DNA of 64,000 bases, taken from Helianthus annuus (Eukaryota > Streptophyta > Magnoliopsida > Asterales > Asteraceae). The position numbers and the translations under genes were made by a program. The stretch lies in the NCBI RefSeq assembly GCF_002127325.2, contig NC_035441.2:46628663-46692662 (forward strand), in the 5' to 3' direction. Below are positions 13,905 through 27,547 of the stretch, piece by piece; position 1 is the stretch's first letter, and the number at the start of each line of letters is the position of its first letter. Below the pieces are notes generated by a model, which made no database searches, was not told the DNA's origin, and worked only from the letters and a program-made list of their open reading frames with translations.

Positions 13905-15482
13905 ATGACTAAAATGATGCTAAGATCCTCCCCGGCTAAGGATCACACAAAAGACAGTCCTTTTAAGAGCCAGGGGATCATCAAAGATTCCATGAAAGAA
14001 CGATGCTGCTTCACTGATCCACAAATAGACGGAATCCGTCATTGCTTTCCGGCGAGTACCGTTTTCAAAACCTTTTACCCCACCATTCTGAGCGATTTTA
14101 TTTCTGAAACCTGGGTAGCTTTCCCTGTCATTCCATTCACAATAGGATACACATACCCTTTCCCTGAATTCACCCAATCTTTCTTTTCCCTCACCGGAAT
14201 CTCCTATATTCAAGCTATGCCAATGATGTGGAGGGTCTTGATCACCCTTGAAAGAATCATTGAGCAAGAAGGCATTGATCTGGGAATGTCGGAGTTGGCA
14301 GAGATGTACAACCTAGTGAGCCACGAATCCCACCGATATTTATTCAAACATAAACCCGGCGAAGAACACCCCATCCTCAAGACTACCAAAAATGATACCA
14401 ACTGGAAAAGGAGGTTCTTCTTTGTCAGGAGGGATACCATTCCAAACGGGAAGGATTTGCCAAGGAAGTGGGCCACCCATGGTAGGATAGAGGATCCTTA
14501 GAAGGGTCACCGAATAAGCTTGCTTCCGGTGAGGATCACTAACATGTTTTCATTTCTTTTGTGCAGCTATTTCTGTTTCACACATTATACCATCACCTGC
14601 CACCAAGGAGAGGCTTGCTGCTTTCAGAAAACTTGATCCTGCAACAAGGTCATTTCAAGCCATTACCCAGGATTCTCAAGAAGTATCCTCAGGTTCTGTA
14701 ACAATGTCAAGTAAGTATCCTGTTTTTTGCATAATTAAATGTTTAATTAAATAGTTAAATAGAAATGGGATAAGGATACTTATCTGTTTTGGATGTGTAG
14801 GTGCTAGAAAGTCATCAAAGTCTGCTTCTCGCTTTAGTGTCACTGATCTTGACACCGTCCGATCCGGAAAGAAAAAATCTGCCGCTAGCCCCTCCGTCAT
14901 AGTCCCCAAAGCAACCACTTCAAAGGGAAGAGGTGGAAAGAAAAGAAAGGCTGCCGGTACCCTTGAAGGCATTCCCCTGATCCAGCATCAGTTCGAGGAA
15001 TACGTTGCTGATGTAAGAATAGTTGATCCTTAAATGTGATTCTTGTACATGATCCTTCCATACTGACAGTAAAGGATCCTGAATTGTATCTTCTCTTTTG
15101 CAGAAATTTGCTGAAATCCGGGACTACGTTGGGAACGTTGAAGAGCTTGAAGAAAAATACTCGGACCTTCAACAAGTGGCGGTGCTCAAGGATCACAAGA
15201 TTGCCTCCCTTAAACAGGACCTCCATGATACCAAAACTCAGGCGGTTGCCTCCCTTAAAAAGGACCTCCATGTACAAAACCAAGTTGCAGATGGCCCAAG
15301 AAGCTCAGGATCCTAATTTTGACAGGAGCAACTTGGACATGGAGGGCTGGAAGGCTAGGCTGGCTGAGTTGGAGGACGAAGAGGAGGCTGATGAGGTTCT
15401 GGCAATTGAGGCGACCAACAGCGACAAGGATCAGGGTGGAGAAGCAGCTGGAGCTGGTGAAGGTGATGCAGCGAAGGTATAA
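13905..15482 (+). pseudogene. Tat-D antisense gene (4 exons, frameshift in exon 4)
   Basis: Exons 13905-14481, 14567-14710, 14801-15012, 15104-15482. Introns begin GTAGGA, GTAAGT, GTAAGA and end CAG, TAG, CAG, at the same places as in Tat-F; exon phases match. The start MTKMMLRSS adds three residues to the usual MLLRNS. Exon 1 holds the PF04195-like domain (ending W-A-T-H); exon 3 a Lys-rich stretch. Exon 4 changes frame near 15270: its first part (coiled coil) and last part (Q-E-A-Q-D-P ... acidic tail, TAA 15480-15482) lie in different frames. Confidence 0.8.
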
Positions 15483-16826
15483 GCTGCATGAATGGGCGAT
15501 GATGGACACTTCTAGACATAGCCGGATCCCATTTTTTAAGTTTGGTAGTTTGTTTTGTTGAACAATGATGGGTTGTGTTTTGAACAATAGTTACTAGGTT
15601 TATGGATCAAGGATCCTCAGACAATAGGTAGGATAATAGGTGGTGGAGGGATCCTCTGTTTGGGGGATGAAGCCACTTGTTATCCTGCCGCCTTTAATTT
15701 CCTGCACTGTTATGACCACATGAACAATGGACACCCTTTGCCCACCCATGTGGACGTGCCACGTTTTGCTAGTAGAAATGTGGGTTGGCAATTTTGACAA
15801 CCTTAAAGGGTTGAACATTTTGTGAATAAATAAAATTTTAACTTTTTGGCTTATCCTGCGTTGTTATCCTTATGAATCCTTTAGTTTCAAACTGCTATTA
15901 TATACTTTGTTTGAATAAGTAAAGTTAAACAAATTATGTTTAAGAATTTTAGGATATGATCTAGGATCAAATATCCTATAGTCGAAAAACTTTAGAAAGG
16001 TTATGCCGTTTTAGGATCATTAGGTCTGTTGTCAAAGAATAAGGGTCACTTATATAAATGATAAATAAAATCAAAGTGAGTTAAGGATCATACCTGAGGA
16101 TCCAAGTTAGGATCCTAATTCCTTAACAATAATGATCAGGATAATCAAAAAGACAAACCTTAGTGGAAGGTAAGGATCAAGGATCCTTGCTTGTTTAACT
16201 TCGAAAACCTGAAATAGAATATAACTTGGGACTAAGCGAACATATAAGACAAGTTAGTGACTGGGGACAAGCCCAACATTTATGGGGTCAAGCCCAATAT
16301 AATGGGGACAAGCCCAAAGGATCTTGTGCAAACTGGAGTATGGCCCTCACTGGCGACTATCCAAACTTAGTGACATGAAAATGCCAAAACCTTAGCTCAC
16401 GTGAAAACGTTAGAAACCTTAGGAAAGGATGTATGGTACGTCTACCATTATACGTAGGATCCCGAATACAGCCAGTACAATGAAATTGTCAGCCCCTAAA
16501 GTGAGTACTGGTCCCATTGCCATGAACTGTACCAGGATCATCGTGCGCTACTGGCGATACTGGGGACAGGCTCAAAAACTGGGGACTAGCCCAAAGAACT
16601 GGGGACAAGCCCAAATAACTGGATGCTTCTGTAGAGACTTATCCAAACTTTCTACAAAACTTAAAACAAGTGAAAGGAGGATGAAGGATCCAGGATCCTT
16701 ATCCTTATATATATAGGATAATTAAGGATGTAAATAGTTTAAGATTGGATCATTACCAAAATGAGGATCCTCTGTCATGTAAGGATCCTTCGAGGATACT
16801 CGTTAGCTAAGGATCATGGATCCTTA
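15483..16826. other. Tat-D convergent spacer with minisatellites
   Basis: Non-coding. Contains two diverged arrays of the CTGGGGACAAGCCCAA unit at 16261-16322 and 16559-16621 (three to four units each). No credible gene. Confidence 0.7.
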
Positions 16827-18403
16827 TCACATGAAGTATTTCTTCAAGTGGACAGCATTCCAAGCTCTTGGTAACAAATCACATTCCATTGTCAGCAAAC
16901 GATATGTCCCCTTTCCTGCTTCAGCTTCAATCAAATAAGGGCCTTCCCACTTTGGTCCCAACTTTCCATCAGCAGGATTGGTGGTATTCTGAAATGCTTT
17001 CCTCAACACCATATCACCAACTTGGAATTTCCTGATCCTGACATTCTTGTTGTAAGCTCCAGCCATCCTTTGTTGATAACTGGCCATCCTTATCCTTGCC
17101 AAATCCCTGAGTTCTTCTATAGTATCCAGGTCTTGAACCAAGTTTTCAGCATTTCCTTCAGGATCACGGATACTTGTTCTTGCAGTAGGAACCACCATTA
17201 ATGTAGGGATCACTGATTCTGCTCCAAATACCAAAGAGAATGGAGTTTGACCAGTAGCATTCTTGGGAGTTGTCCTATCAGCCCATAATACATAAGGTAG
17301 CTCTTCTGCCCATTTTCCTTTCTTGGATCCAAGTTTCTTTTTCATGTTGTTGATGATGATCTTGTTGGATGATTCTGCCTGGCCATTAGCTTGTGGGTGG
17401 ACTGGTGTTGATGTTATCATCTTAATCCCCCAGCTGTCACAAAAGTTAGTAGTTCTATTCCCAATAAATTGGGATCCATTATCACATACAATTTCAGAAG
17501 GGATACCAAATCTAGTAATAATATTTCTTTTGATAAAGGATATCACTTCTTTCTCTCTGACTTGAGCAAAGGCTTCAGCCTCTATCCACTTGGAGAAGTA
17601 ATCAGTCATAGCAAGCATGAATACATTTCCACCAGTTGCCTTAGGAAGCTTACCAACTATATCCATTCCCCATCTCATAAATGGCCAAGAGGAAGATATA
17701 GGATGAAAAAGTTCAGCTGGTTGATGAAGGATATTACTATGTCTTTGACAAGGGTCACATCTTTTAGCATAATCCACAACATCCTTCTTCATAGTAGGCC
17801 AATAGTACCCTGTCCTTAGGATCCTTGAGAATAATGCCCTGCCCCCAGTGTGATTTCCACAATCTCCTTCATGGAGATCCTTTAAAACTTCTTGAATTTC
17901 AGGATCCGCAATACGCCTAAGATATGGTCCTACAAGAGATCGTTTGTATAGCATGTTATTCAATATTGTAAATTGAGATACCTTAATTTTGAATGCTCTG
18001 GGGTTTTCTCCTGTAGGGATCTCTCCATGTTGGATATATCTCATGATTGGGAGGATCCAGGATCCTGATTGCGGAGCATCACTAGGTATGATCGCGGAAT
18101 CTTCTCCTATCTCCATAGCCACATGATCCTCGATAGTAGGATTCATGATATGGATAATAGGGATTTTGATATCCTCTGGGATCTTCAAGGATGATCCTAA
18201 ATTAGCCAGTGCATCAGCTTCTCAATTTTCTTCTCTTGGTACCTGTGTCAAACTAAAAGATACAAAAGAGAGTGCCAACTCTTTGACTATCTCTAAGTAT
18301 TTGATTAGCTTTTCACCTTTAACAACATAGGATCCATTAAAGTGATTAGTGATTAATAATGAGTCTACATGTACCTCAAGATACCTGATCCTCATATGCT
18401 TGG
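16827..18403 (-). pseudogene. Tat-D pol 3' part: aRNase H end, integrase
   Basis: Frame 18188-16827 is open through the integrase HHCC (CGNHTGG...CDPCQRH), DDE (MDIVG, CDNGSQF, QAESSNK) and C-terminal AWNAVHLKKYFM, stop TCA at 16827. Upstream, one in-frame stop at 18222 replaces the Thr of E-N-T-E-A-D in the aRNase H. The gene is cut at 18403 by Tat-E (target copy cttgg) within L-Q-I-A-K-H-M and continues at 39755. Confidence 0.9.
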
Positions 18404-19122
18404 TGTTTTGGTCAAAAATCACACAAGGATAATGCAACCAAACTTTATGTAAACGGGGAATGATGCTTGGTATGATGAACAAAGTGAAGGATCACTTAAA
18501 TATAAAATGCACAAGTGACACAAGGATTTATACGAGGAAAAAGCCCTTGATCAATAAATGATCTCCGGCATAAAAAACCTCGGGTGATGGAAACTACAGA
18601 TCACCAAACTTCAATATAACAAATAAAGGTTACAACTTCGGATGGTAACGAGCTAAGTACAAGGATCACTATAGTATCGTGTGTCAAAGCGTGAGGGAAG
18701 TGTGTTGTGTCTTCCGAATGTGGAAGAGAGCTATTTATACAAGTGTGAGTGGCCCTATTTTAGGTAAATAGACTAACTATTAGCTCGTTACCCCTTTAGG
18801 AATAAAAGTAAATCTAGCCTAAATTATCGCCCTTAAATTATGCTGAGTTTCCATATCGTCCACAACGTTTATCTCTGATTAAGCATATGCCAAAGTTGTA
18901 AAGACGAGTCCCTTGTTTACGTTGCTAAGAGCGGATCCTGCCAGACATTCCTGCAAGATAACATTAAATCCAACGAAAACAACTGTTAGTATGAGGATCC
19001 CTGTGATCGTCCGTGATCCTGATCCTGGAACTCTTCTGAGGATCACTATCTGCCAAAGAAATAAGGATCACTGGTTAGGATCATATGTAAGGATCATAAG
19101 TCATAAAAATACAGCCCTAACA
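18404..19122 (-). repeat. Tat-E 3' LTR (719 bp)
   Basis: TGTTTTGGTC...CAGCCCTAACA on plus, followed by TTGCCCCCAAAA. Differences from the 5' LTR include TACAGATC/TACCGATC, CTTCCGAAT/CTTCCAAAT and GATCGTCC/GATGGTCC. Confidence 0.95.
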
Positions 19123-19207
19123 ATTGCCCCCAAAATATAAGGAGTAATATTGTAAATAAACGAGTTGTATTTTGTTTGATCTTATCCTCAACAAGTTAAT
19201 CAAATAT

Positions 19208-19267
19208 CTAGCCGTTGCGAACCTTACGTCACAGAAGTGACAGCCCTGCAGATCATCATTATAAATA
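19208..19267 (+). promoter_or_regulatory. Tat-E antisense-gene promoter
   Basis: One CTAGCCGTT (19208-19216), TACGTCAC (19225-19232), TATAAATA (19260-19267), ATG at 19405. The upstream copy of the motif pair is missing here, unlike Tat-B, C, D and F. Confidence 0.55.
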
Positions 19268-19404
19268 GGAGTTAGAGATAGGATCAATTTGCATTTAAAT
19301 TCAAGAGAAACTCCCTTTATATTCTCGTCCGAAGATCAACCAGGTATCTCTCTTTCTTTTTCTCCTTCCTCTTACTCTGTTTCTTTGTTTATCACTCTGC
19401 AAAG

Positions 19405-20695
19405 ATGTTGCTCCGAAACTCTCCTCACAAGGATCCTAAGAAGAGCAATCCCTTGAAGGGTCAAGGGATCATCAAGGATTCTTCAACTGAGAGGTGTTGT
19501 TTTACTGACTCTCAGATTGATAAAATTCGTCATTGCTTTCCGGCGAGCACCCTCTTTAAATCTTTTGATCCTACCGCTTTAAGTGACTTCATCTCTGATA
19601 CTTGGGTAGCCTTTCCTGTTACTCCGTTCTTGATAGGATATTCATATCCTTTCCCTCAATTCACCCAGTCCTTCTTTTCCCTTACCGGCATCTCCTACAT
19701 CCAGGCCATGCCAATGATCTGGAGGGTTTTATATACCCTTGAAAGGATCATTGAGCAGGAAGGGATTGACTTAGGAATGGCGGAGCTGGCTGAGATGTAT
19801 GATCTCACAACGTTTGGATCCCATCGGTATCTGTTTAAGCGGAAAGCTGGAGAGGATCACCCTGTTCTTAAGGTCACCAAGAACGACACAAACTGGAAGT
19901 GTCGGTTCTTTTTTGTTAGGAGGGATACCATCCCTGATGGGAAGGATCTGCCCAAGGAGTGGGCTACTCATGGTAGGATAGAGGATCCTGGAAGGATCAC
20001 CATAAGGTTTGTTCCTTAGGATAAGGGTCACTAATATTTTCTTTGTTTTTTGTGCAGCCATATCCGTTGCTCATCTCAAGTTGACTCCTGCTGCAAAAGA
20101 GAGAGTTTTAGCCTTCAAGAAGCTTGATCCCGAGATTAGAAGTTTTCAAGTTGCCACCCAAGATTCACAGGAAGTATCCTCCGCATCTGCCACAATGTCA
20201 AGTAAGTATCCTTATTAAAAAGTAGTTCTATGTAGGATTTCTAAATTAGTTAGAATACTTATCTTATTTCGGTTGTGTAGGCGCTGGAAAATCTGCTAAG
20301 TCTGCTTCAAAATTTGGCATTGAAGATTTGTCCAACGTCAAACCTTCAAGGAAGAAGAATCCTGCCAGCCCGAGTACCTCTGTCCCCAAGGCACCTGTGA
20401 GAGGGAAGGGAGGAAAGAAGAGGAAAACCTCTGATGCTGAGGGTCTCCAAGGATTTCCCCTGCTCCGCCAACAGTTTCTTGATTACGTCAATGAGGTAAG
20501 GATCACTGCCCCTGCTTGTATATCCTGCTTGAATATCCTGCTTGAATATCCTGCTTGTTTGAGGATAACCTGGTCCTGGACTTACCCTTTTCCCTTTTTG
20601 CAGAAATTTGCTGAAATAGAAACTTATATTGGCCACGTTGAGGATCAAGACCGCCAAATCGCTGACCTCCAACAGATGGGTGTGCTGAAGGATCT
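19405..20695 (+). pseudogene. Tat-E antisense gene, exons 1 to 4 (5' part)
   Basis: Exons 19405-19972, 20058-20201, 20281-20495 and 20604-20695. Exon 1 is 568 nt, exactly as in Tat-F, and open (MLLRNSPHKD to W-A-T-H); introns have GTAGGA/CAG, GTAAGT/TAG and GTAAGG/CAG ends. Exon 4 (coiled coil: I-E-T-Y-I-G-H-V-E-D-Q-D-R-Q) is cut by Tat-F at the target copy gatct and resumes at 31528. The intact upstream part shows the gene was still fairly complete when Tat-F arrived. Confidence 0.85.
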
Positions 20696-21413
20696 TGTTA
20701 GGGCTGGATTTTTACTATGAATGATCCTTATACGTGATCCTAACCAGTGATCCTTATTTCTTTGGCAGGCAGTGATCCTCAGCCGGACCTCAGGATCAGG
20801 ATCACGGGACATTGAGGTGATCCTAGTACTAACGGTCATTTTCGATTACTACAATATTATTTTGCAGGAATATCTAGCAGGATATGCCCTACATATCATG
20901 ATCCAGGGACGCGCTTTTACAAATATGGCAAGAGCTGAATTGAAGATGAACGTTGTGCCGGATATGGAAACATGGCTTGATCTTAGGGCAGCAATTTAGG
21001 CTAGATTATCTTTATTTCTAAAGGGGTAATGAGCTGATTAGTGGTCTATCTACCTAAAATAAGTTACCTACACATGTATAAATACCCATCTTCCTCATTC
21101 GGAAGAACACACACAACATACGACACAACTCTCAACACTTAGACACTCAGTGATCCTTGTACTCAGCTCATTATCATCCGAAGTTGTAACTACATTTTTA
21201 TTATATTGAAGTTGGTGATCGGTAGTTGCCATCACCCGAGGTTTTTTATGCCGGAGATCATACATTGATCAAGGGCTTTTTCCTCGTATAAATCATTGTG
21301 TCTTTGCATATTCATCACAGAAGTGATCCTTTACTTTTATAGCTAACCAAGCATCATACCCCGTTTACATAAAGTTTGGTTACATTATCCTTGTGTGATT
21401 TTTGACCAAAACA
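20696..21413 (+). repeat. Tat-F 5' LTR (718 bp)
   Basis: TGTTAGGGCTGG ... ACCAAAACA. TATA box TATAAATA at 21077-21084, so U3 is about 410 bp and transcripts should start near 21110. A GGTGAT/ATCACC inverted repeat (21214-21219, 21231-21236) lies downstream, conserved in all Tat LTRs of the window. Confidence 0.96.
20722..20824 (+). promoter_or_regulatory. U3 array of TGATCCT motifs
   Basis: TGATCCT at 20722, 20735, 20748, 20773 and 20818, with two reverse copies AGGATCA at 20792 and 20798. The first three are spaced exactly 13 bp. The array recurs in the Tat-F 3' LTR and, shifted, in other Tat LTRs. A transcription-factor site is a guess; GAT-core sites are bound by GARP-type plant factors. 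Confidence 0.5.
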
Positions 21414-21416
21414 GTT

Positions 21417-21434
21417 TGGCGCCCACCGTGGGGC
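21417..21434 (+). other. Tat-F primer binding site
   Basis: TGGCGCCCACCGTGGGGC, 3 bp after the LTR end. The tRNA was not assigned. Confidence 0.82.
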
Positions 21435-21491
21435 AATTGGTGCTTCATTCATAAAGAAAATCTTTTGTTCGAAATCATTTCAAAGAGTTAC

Positions 21492-24062
21492 ATGGCTTCA
21501 TCATCGAAGAACACTTCCACGGCGATGTCTGCAGTCACCTCAGCACAAACCACTCTACCTCCTCCACCGACAGGATCCCAGAGAAATGCTGAGAAGAGAC
21601 CAACCCCTTCTTTCTCTAAACCTCCATCTTCTTCTGCTATGAATTCTTCTATTCCCAGTACTAGTGATGTGTTTGCTTTAATTTTGCAGATGAAGGATCG
21701 TATGCAGCGGCAGGATGAAACTAATGACAGGATCCTCAGGGAGATTGGAGATCTCAAAAGACAAAAGAAAGCGGCAGAGGATCATTCCCCACTGATGCCA
21801 AAATCCTTGAGTTTTGAGACTCCAATGGTCACCTCTCAGCCATCAGGGATCCCAGACGTACAGATCACAGGGGAGACGAGAGGATTACATCTCAAGTCAG
21901 CAGCAATGACTCAGACATCGGGCTCGTATTTTCAGCCAGCAGGATCCTATCCTCAGTATATGGGATCCTTCATGAATCCGGGAGCCTATCCGGGGGCACA
22001 GCAGTTTCAAGGATCCTACTTTATTCCAGGATCGTTCCAGGGCCAAGGATCCTCCTTTGTTCCAGGATCATCCCAGGTTCAAGGATCCTCCTTCGTTCCA
22101 GGATCATCCCAGATACCAGGATCCTTACAGATGCCAGGATCCCTAAAAAGTTTGCAAGCAGGGAATCTAGATGTCCATCAAGGGGACTTCATTCCAATGC
22201 AGACCATTGCTTCCACTGGTCCCTCCGTTATTCCAGAATCCCAGCAATACGGATTCCCTAACTTGAACCCAATGGGAGGTAACACTTTAAATAATTATCC
22301 TACCACTAACCATGGATTCATGCAGGATACAGGTACCAATCACGCTATGGCCAGGGAATTACAGAAACTAAAGGACATGATCTCAAGTGTTCCAGGGGTA
22401 GTCAAGCCTATCCCAGAGATTGCAGATGGAAGCCACAAGATATCACGCTTTGCACCACCAATTTGTGATGCAGAGGTGCCCAAAAGGTTCCATATCCCTA
22501 CCATGAAGCTGTATGATGGCACGACGGATCCAGAGGAGCATATAGCACAATACAGGGAAAGGATGGAAATCAATCCTATCCCAGAAAAGTTAAAGGAAGC
22601 ATGCCTATGTAAAGGATTTGGATCCACTCTAACTGGATCAGCTCTTAAGTGGCTGCTAAGTCTCCCCCCTTACTCTATTACTTCATTTGCCAATTTAGTT
22701 AATTTATTCAATAACCAATTCTCTTGTAGTAGAAAATTTGAAAAATTAACTAGCGATTTATACAGGATAACTCAAAATCACAACGAATCGTTAAGGGATT
22801 ATATAACTAAATTTAGTAAAGAATCCTTGGATATTCCCAACTTGGATATGGCTACGGCTGTTGAAGCCTTCAAAATGGGACTTCTTAAGGATTCATTATT
22901 CTATGATGATCTTGTTATGACACCTTGCAGGAATTTAGATGAAGTAAGAACTCGAGCACTCAGGTTTATCCGGCTAGAGGATGACAAGAGGATCCAGGAG
23001 AGACAAGTAGGATCCTCAAAACAAGATAAGCAAGGATCCTCCTTCAAAAACAACAAGTTCAAATCCTACCATAGAAACGAGAACAAGAATGTGCATGCTG
23101 TCGACCAAGAAGAGGATGATGAAGAATATCCTCCAATCTCAGAATATTGTTTTTCCGTTGACAATCACGAACTAATCCTTGCAATGCAGAATCTAGGTGA
23201 AAAGGCTAGGTGGCCCAGGAAGAATGATAAACCATCCGGGACTAAAGACAAGTCCAAATGGTGTGCATACCATGAGGATTTCGGCCATCTAACTGAAGAT
23301 TGCATAGCCTTAAGAAAAGAAATTGGATACCTGCTAAGCAAGGGGCATCTAAAGGAATTGTTGGGAAGAAAAAAGCAAAGGACCCAGGATCCTGAAAGGA
23401 TCCCTGAAAAGGCTCCAGCACCTCCGGCAAATGCACAAGTGATTAACTTCATATCCGGAGGATCAGACATTTGTGGAACATCCTTCTCAGCGGCCAAAAG
23501 ACATGCAAAAGAATCAAAAATGGATAATGGAGAAAGGCCTATTAGAACCTCAAGCGTCTCAGAAGGAAAGATGATAACATTTGATGAGGATGATCGCATC
23601 AACATCCAGGATCCTCATCATGATAGTTTAGTTATCACTCTCTTTATCTCTAACCATTTTGTCCGCAGGATCCTTATCGATGGAGGGAGCTCAGTGAACG
23701 TAATCCAGCTTGATGTCTTGAAGAAGATGGGAATCCCAGAATCAGACATCACACCAAGATCCTCCGTGCTTGTAGGATTCAGTGGAGAAACGAAGAAAAC
23801 TCTGGGGGACATCAAACTCCCAATCTACGTGGAAGGATTACATAATTACCAAAAATTTTGTGTTATTGACTGTTTATCTTGTTGCAACGTTATCCTTGGC
23901 AGGCCTTGGATACATGACATGAAAGCAGTTCCATCTACCTACCATCAATGTGTGAAGCTCCCTAGCCCATGGGGGATAATCAAGATCGACAGTGACCAGC
24001 AGGAAGCTAAGGATTGCTATACCTCATCCATGAAGCCAACCTCGAAGCCAAGGGAGCAATAG
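21492..24062 (+). CDS. gag-pro: Tat-F Gag-protease (856 aa)
   Basis: Start chosen at ATG 21492 (MASSSKNTS); the longer open frame upstream runs into the PBS and LTR and lacks an ATG. In order: Ser/Pro-rich N-terminus with a short charged helix (about 60-95); Gly-Ser-Phe-Val-Pro repeats (about 165-220); Retrotrans_gag domain (about 345-500) that forms the capsid-like particle; C-x2-H-x4-H-x4-C zinc knuckle (about 591-604, CAYHEDFGHLTEDC) for RNA binding; aspartic protease with LIDGGSSVNVI (Asp about 730) in place of the usual D-T/S-G. Ends at an in-frame UAG in a readthrough-type context. All domains are intact. Confidence 0.95.
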   Translation: MASSSKNTSTAMSAVTSAQTTLPPPPTGSQRNAEKRPTPSFSKPPSSSAMNSSIPSTSDVFALILQMKDRMQRQDETNDRILREIGDLKRQKKAAEDHSPLMPKSLSFETPMVTSQPSGIPDVQITGETRGLHLKSAAMTQTSGSYFQPAGSYPQYMGSFMNPGAYPGAQQFQGSYFIPGSFQGQGSSFVPGSSQVQGSSFVPGSSQIPGSLQMPGSLKSLQAGNLDVHQGDFIPMQTIASTGPSVIPESQQYGFPNLNPMGGNTLNNYPTTNHGFMQDTGTNHAMARELQKLKDMISSVPGVVKPIPEIADGSHKISRFAPPICDAEVPKRFHIPTMKLYDGTTDPEEHIAQYRERMEINPIPEKLKEACLCKGFGSTLTGSALKWLLSLPPYSITSFANLVNLFNNQFSCSRKFEKLTSDLYRITQNHNESLRDYITKFSKESLDIPNLDMATAVEAFKMGLLKDSLFYDDLVMTPCRNLDEVRTRALRFIRLEDDKRIQERQVGSSKQDKQGSSFKNNKFKSYHRNENKNVHAVDQEEDDEEYPPISEYCFSVDNHELILAMQNLGEKARWPRKNDKPSGTKDKSKWCAYHEDFGHLTEDCIALRKEIGYLLSKGHLKELLGRKKQRTQDPERIPEKAPAPPANAQVINFISGGSDICGTSFSAAKRHAKESKMDNGERPIRTSSVSEGKMITFDEDDRINIQDPHHDSLVITLFISNHFVRRILIDGGSSVNVIQLDVLKKMGIPESDITPRSSVLVGFSGETKKTLGDIKLPIYVEGLHNYQKFCVIDCLSCCNVILGRPWIHDMKAVPSTYHQCVKLPSPWGIIKIDSDQQEAKDCYTSSMKPTSKPREQ

Positions 24063-27368
<3,306 letters not shown>

Positions 27369-27370
27369 AC

Positions 27371-27547
27371 ATGATCCCTCCTGCATGTGATCCTTACATT
27401 GAAATATCCTTGAAGGATCCTGGAGATATCGTTGATCCTTACTCAGGTAATATGCTTATCCTAAAACTATTGCATTTTCTTACCTTTCGCCTAAGGATAA
27501 GGATCATGTATCCTTCATCCTCTACTCACAAACCATTTGAGTTATGA
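27371..27547 (+). CDS. Short post-pol frame (58 aa), unknown
   Basis: ATG 27371, three bases after the pol stop, open to 27547 (M-I-P-P-A-C-D-P-Y-I-E ... H-K-P-F-E-L). Related frames sit at the same place in Tat-C and, more diverged, Tat-E, but the copies are recent relatives so conservation is weak evidence. It contains a good donor-like CAG|GTAATA at 27446-27452. It may be untranslated 3' sequence. Confidence 0.25.
   Translation: MIPPACDPYIEISLKDPGDIVDPYSGNMLILKLLHFLTFRLRIRIMYPSSSTHKPFEL

Noticed and set aside
21402..21491. Gag start upstream of 21492, inside the LTR and PBS.
   Set aside because: It begins with a non-ATG codon before the LTR end; ATG 21492 matches the start in every Tat copy.
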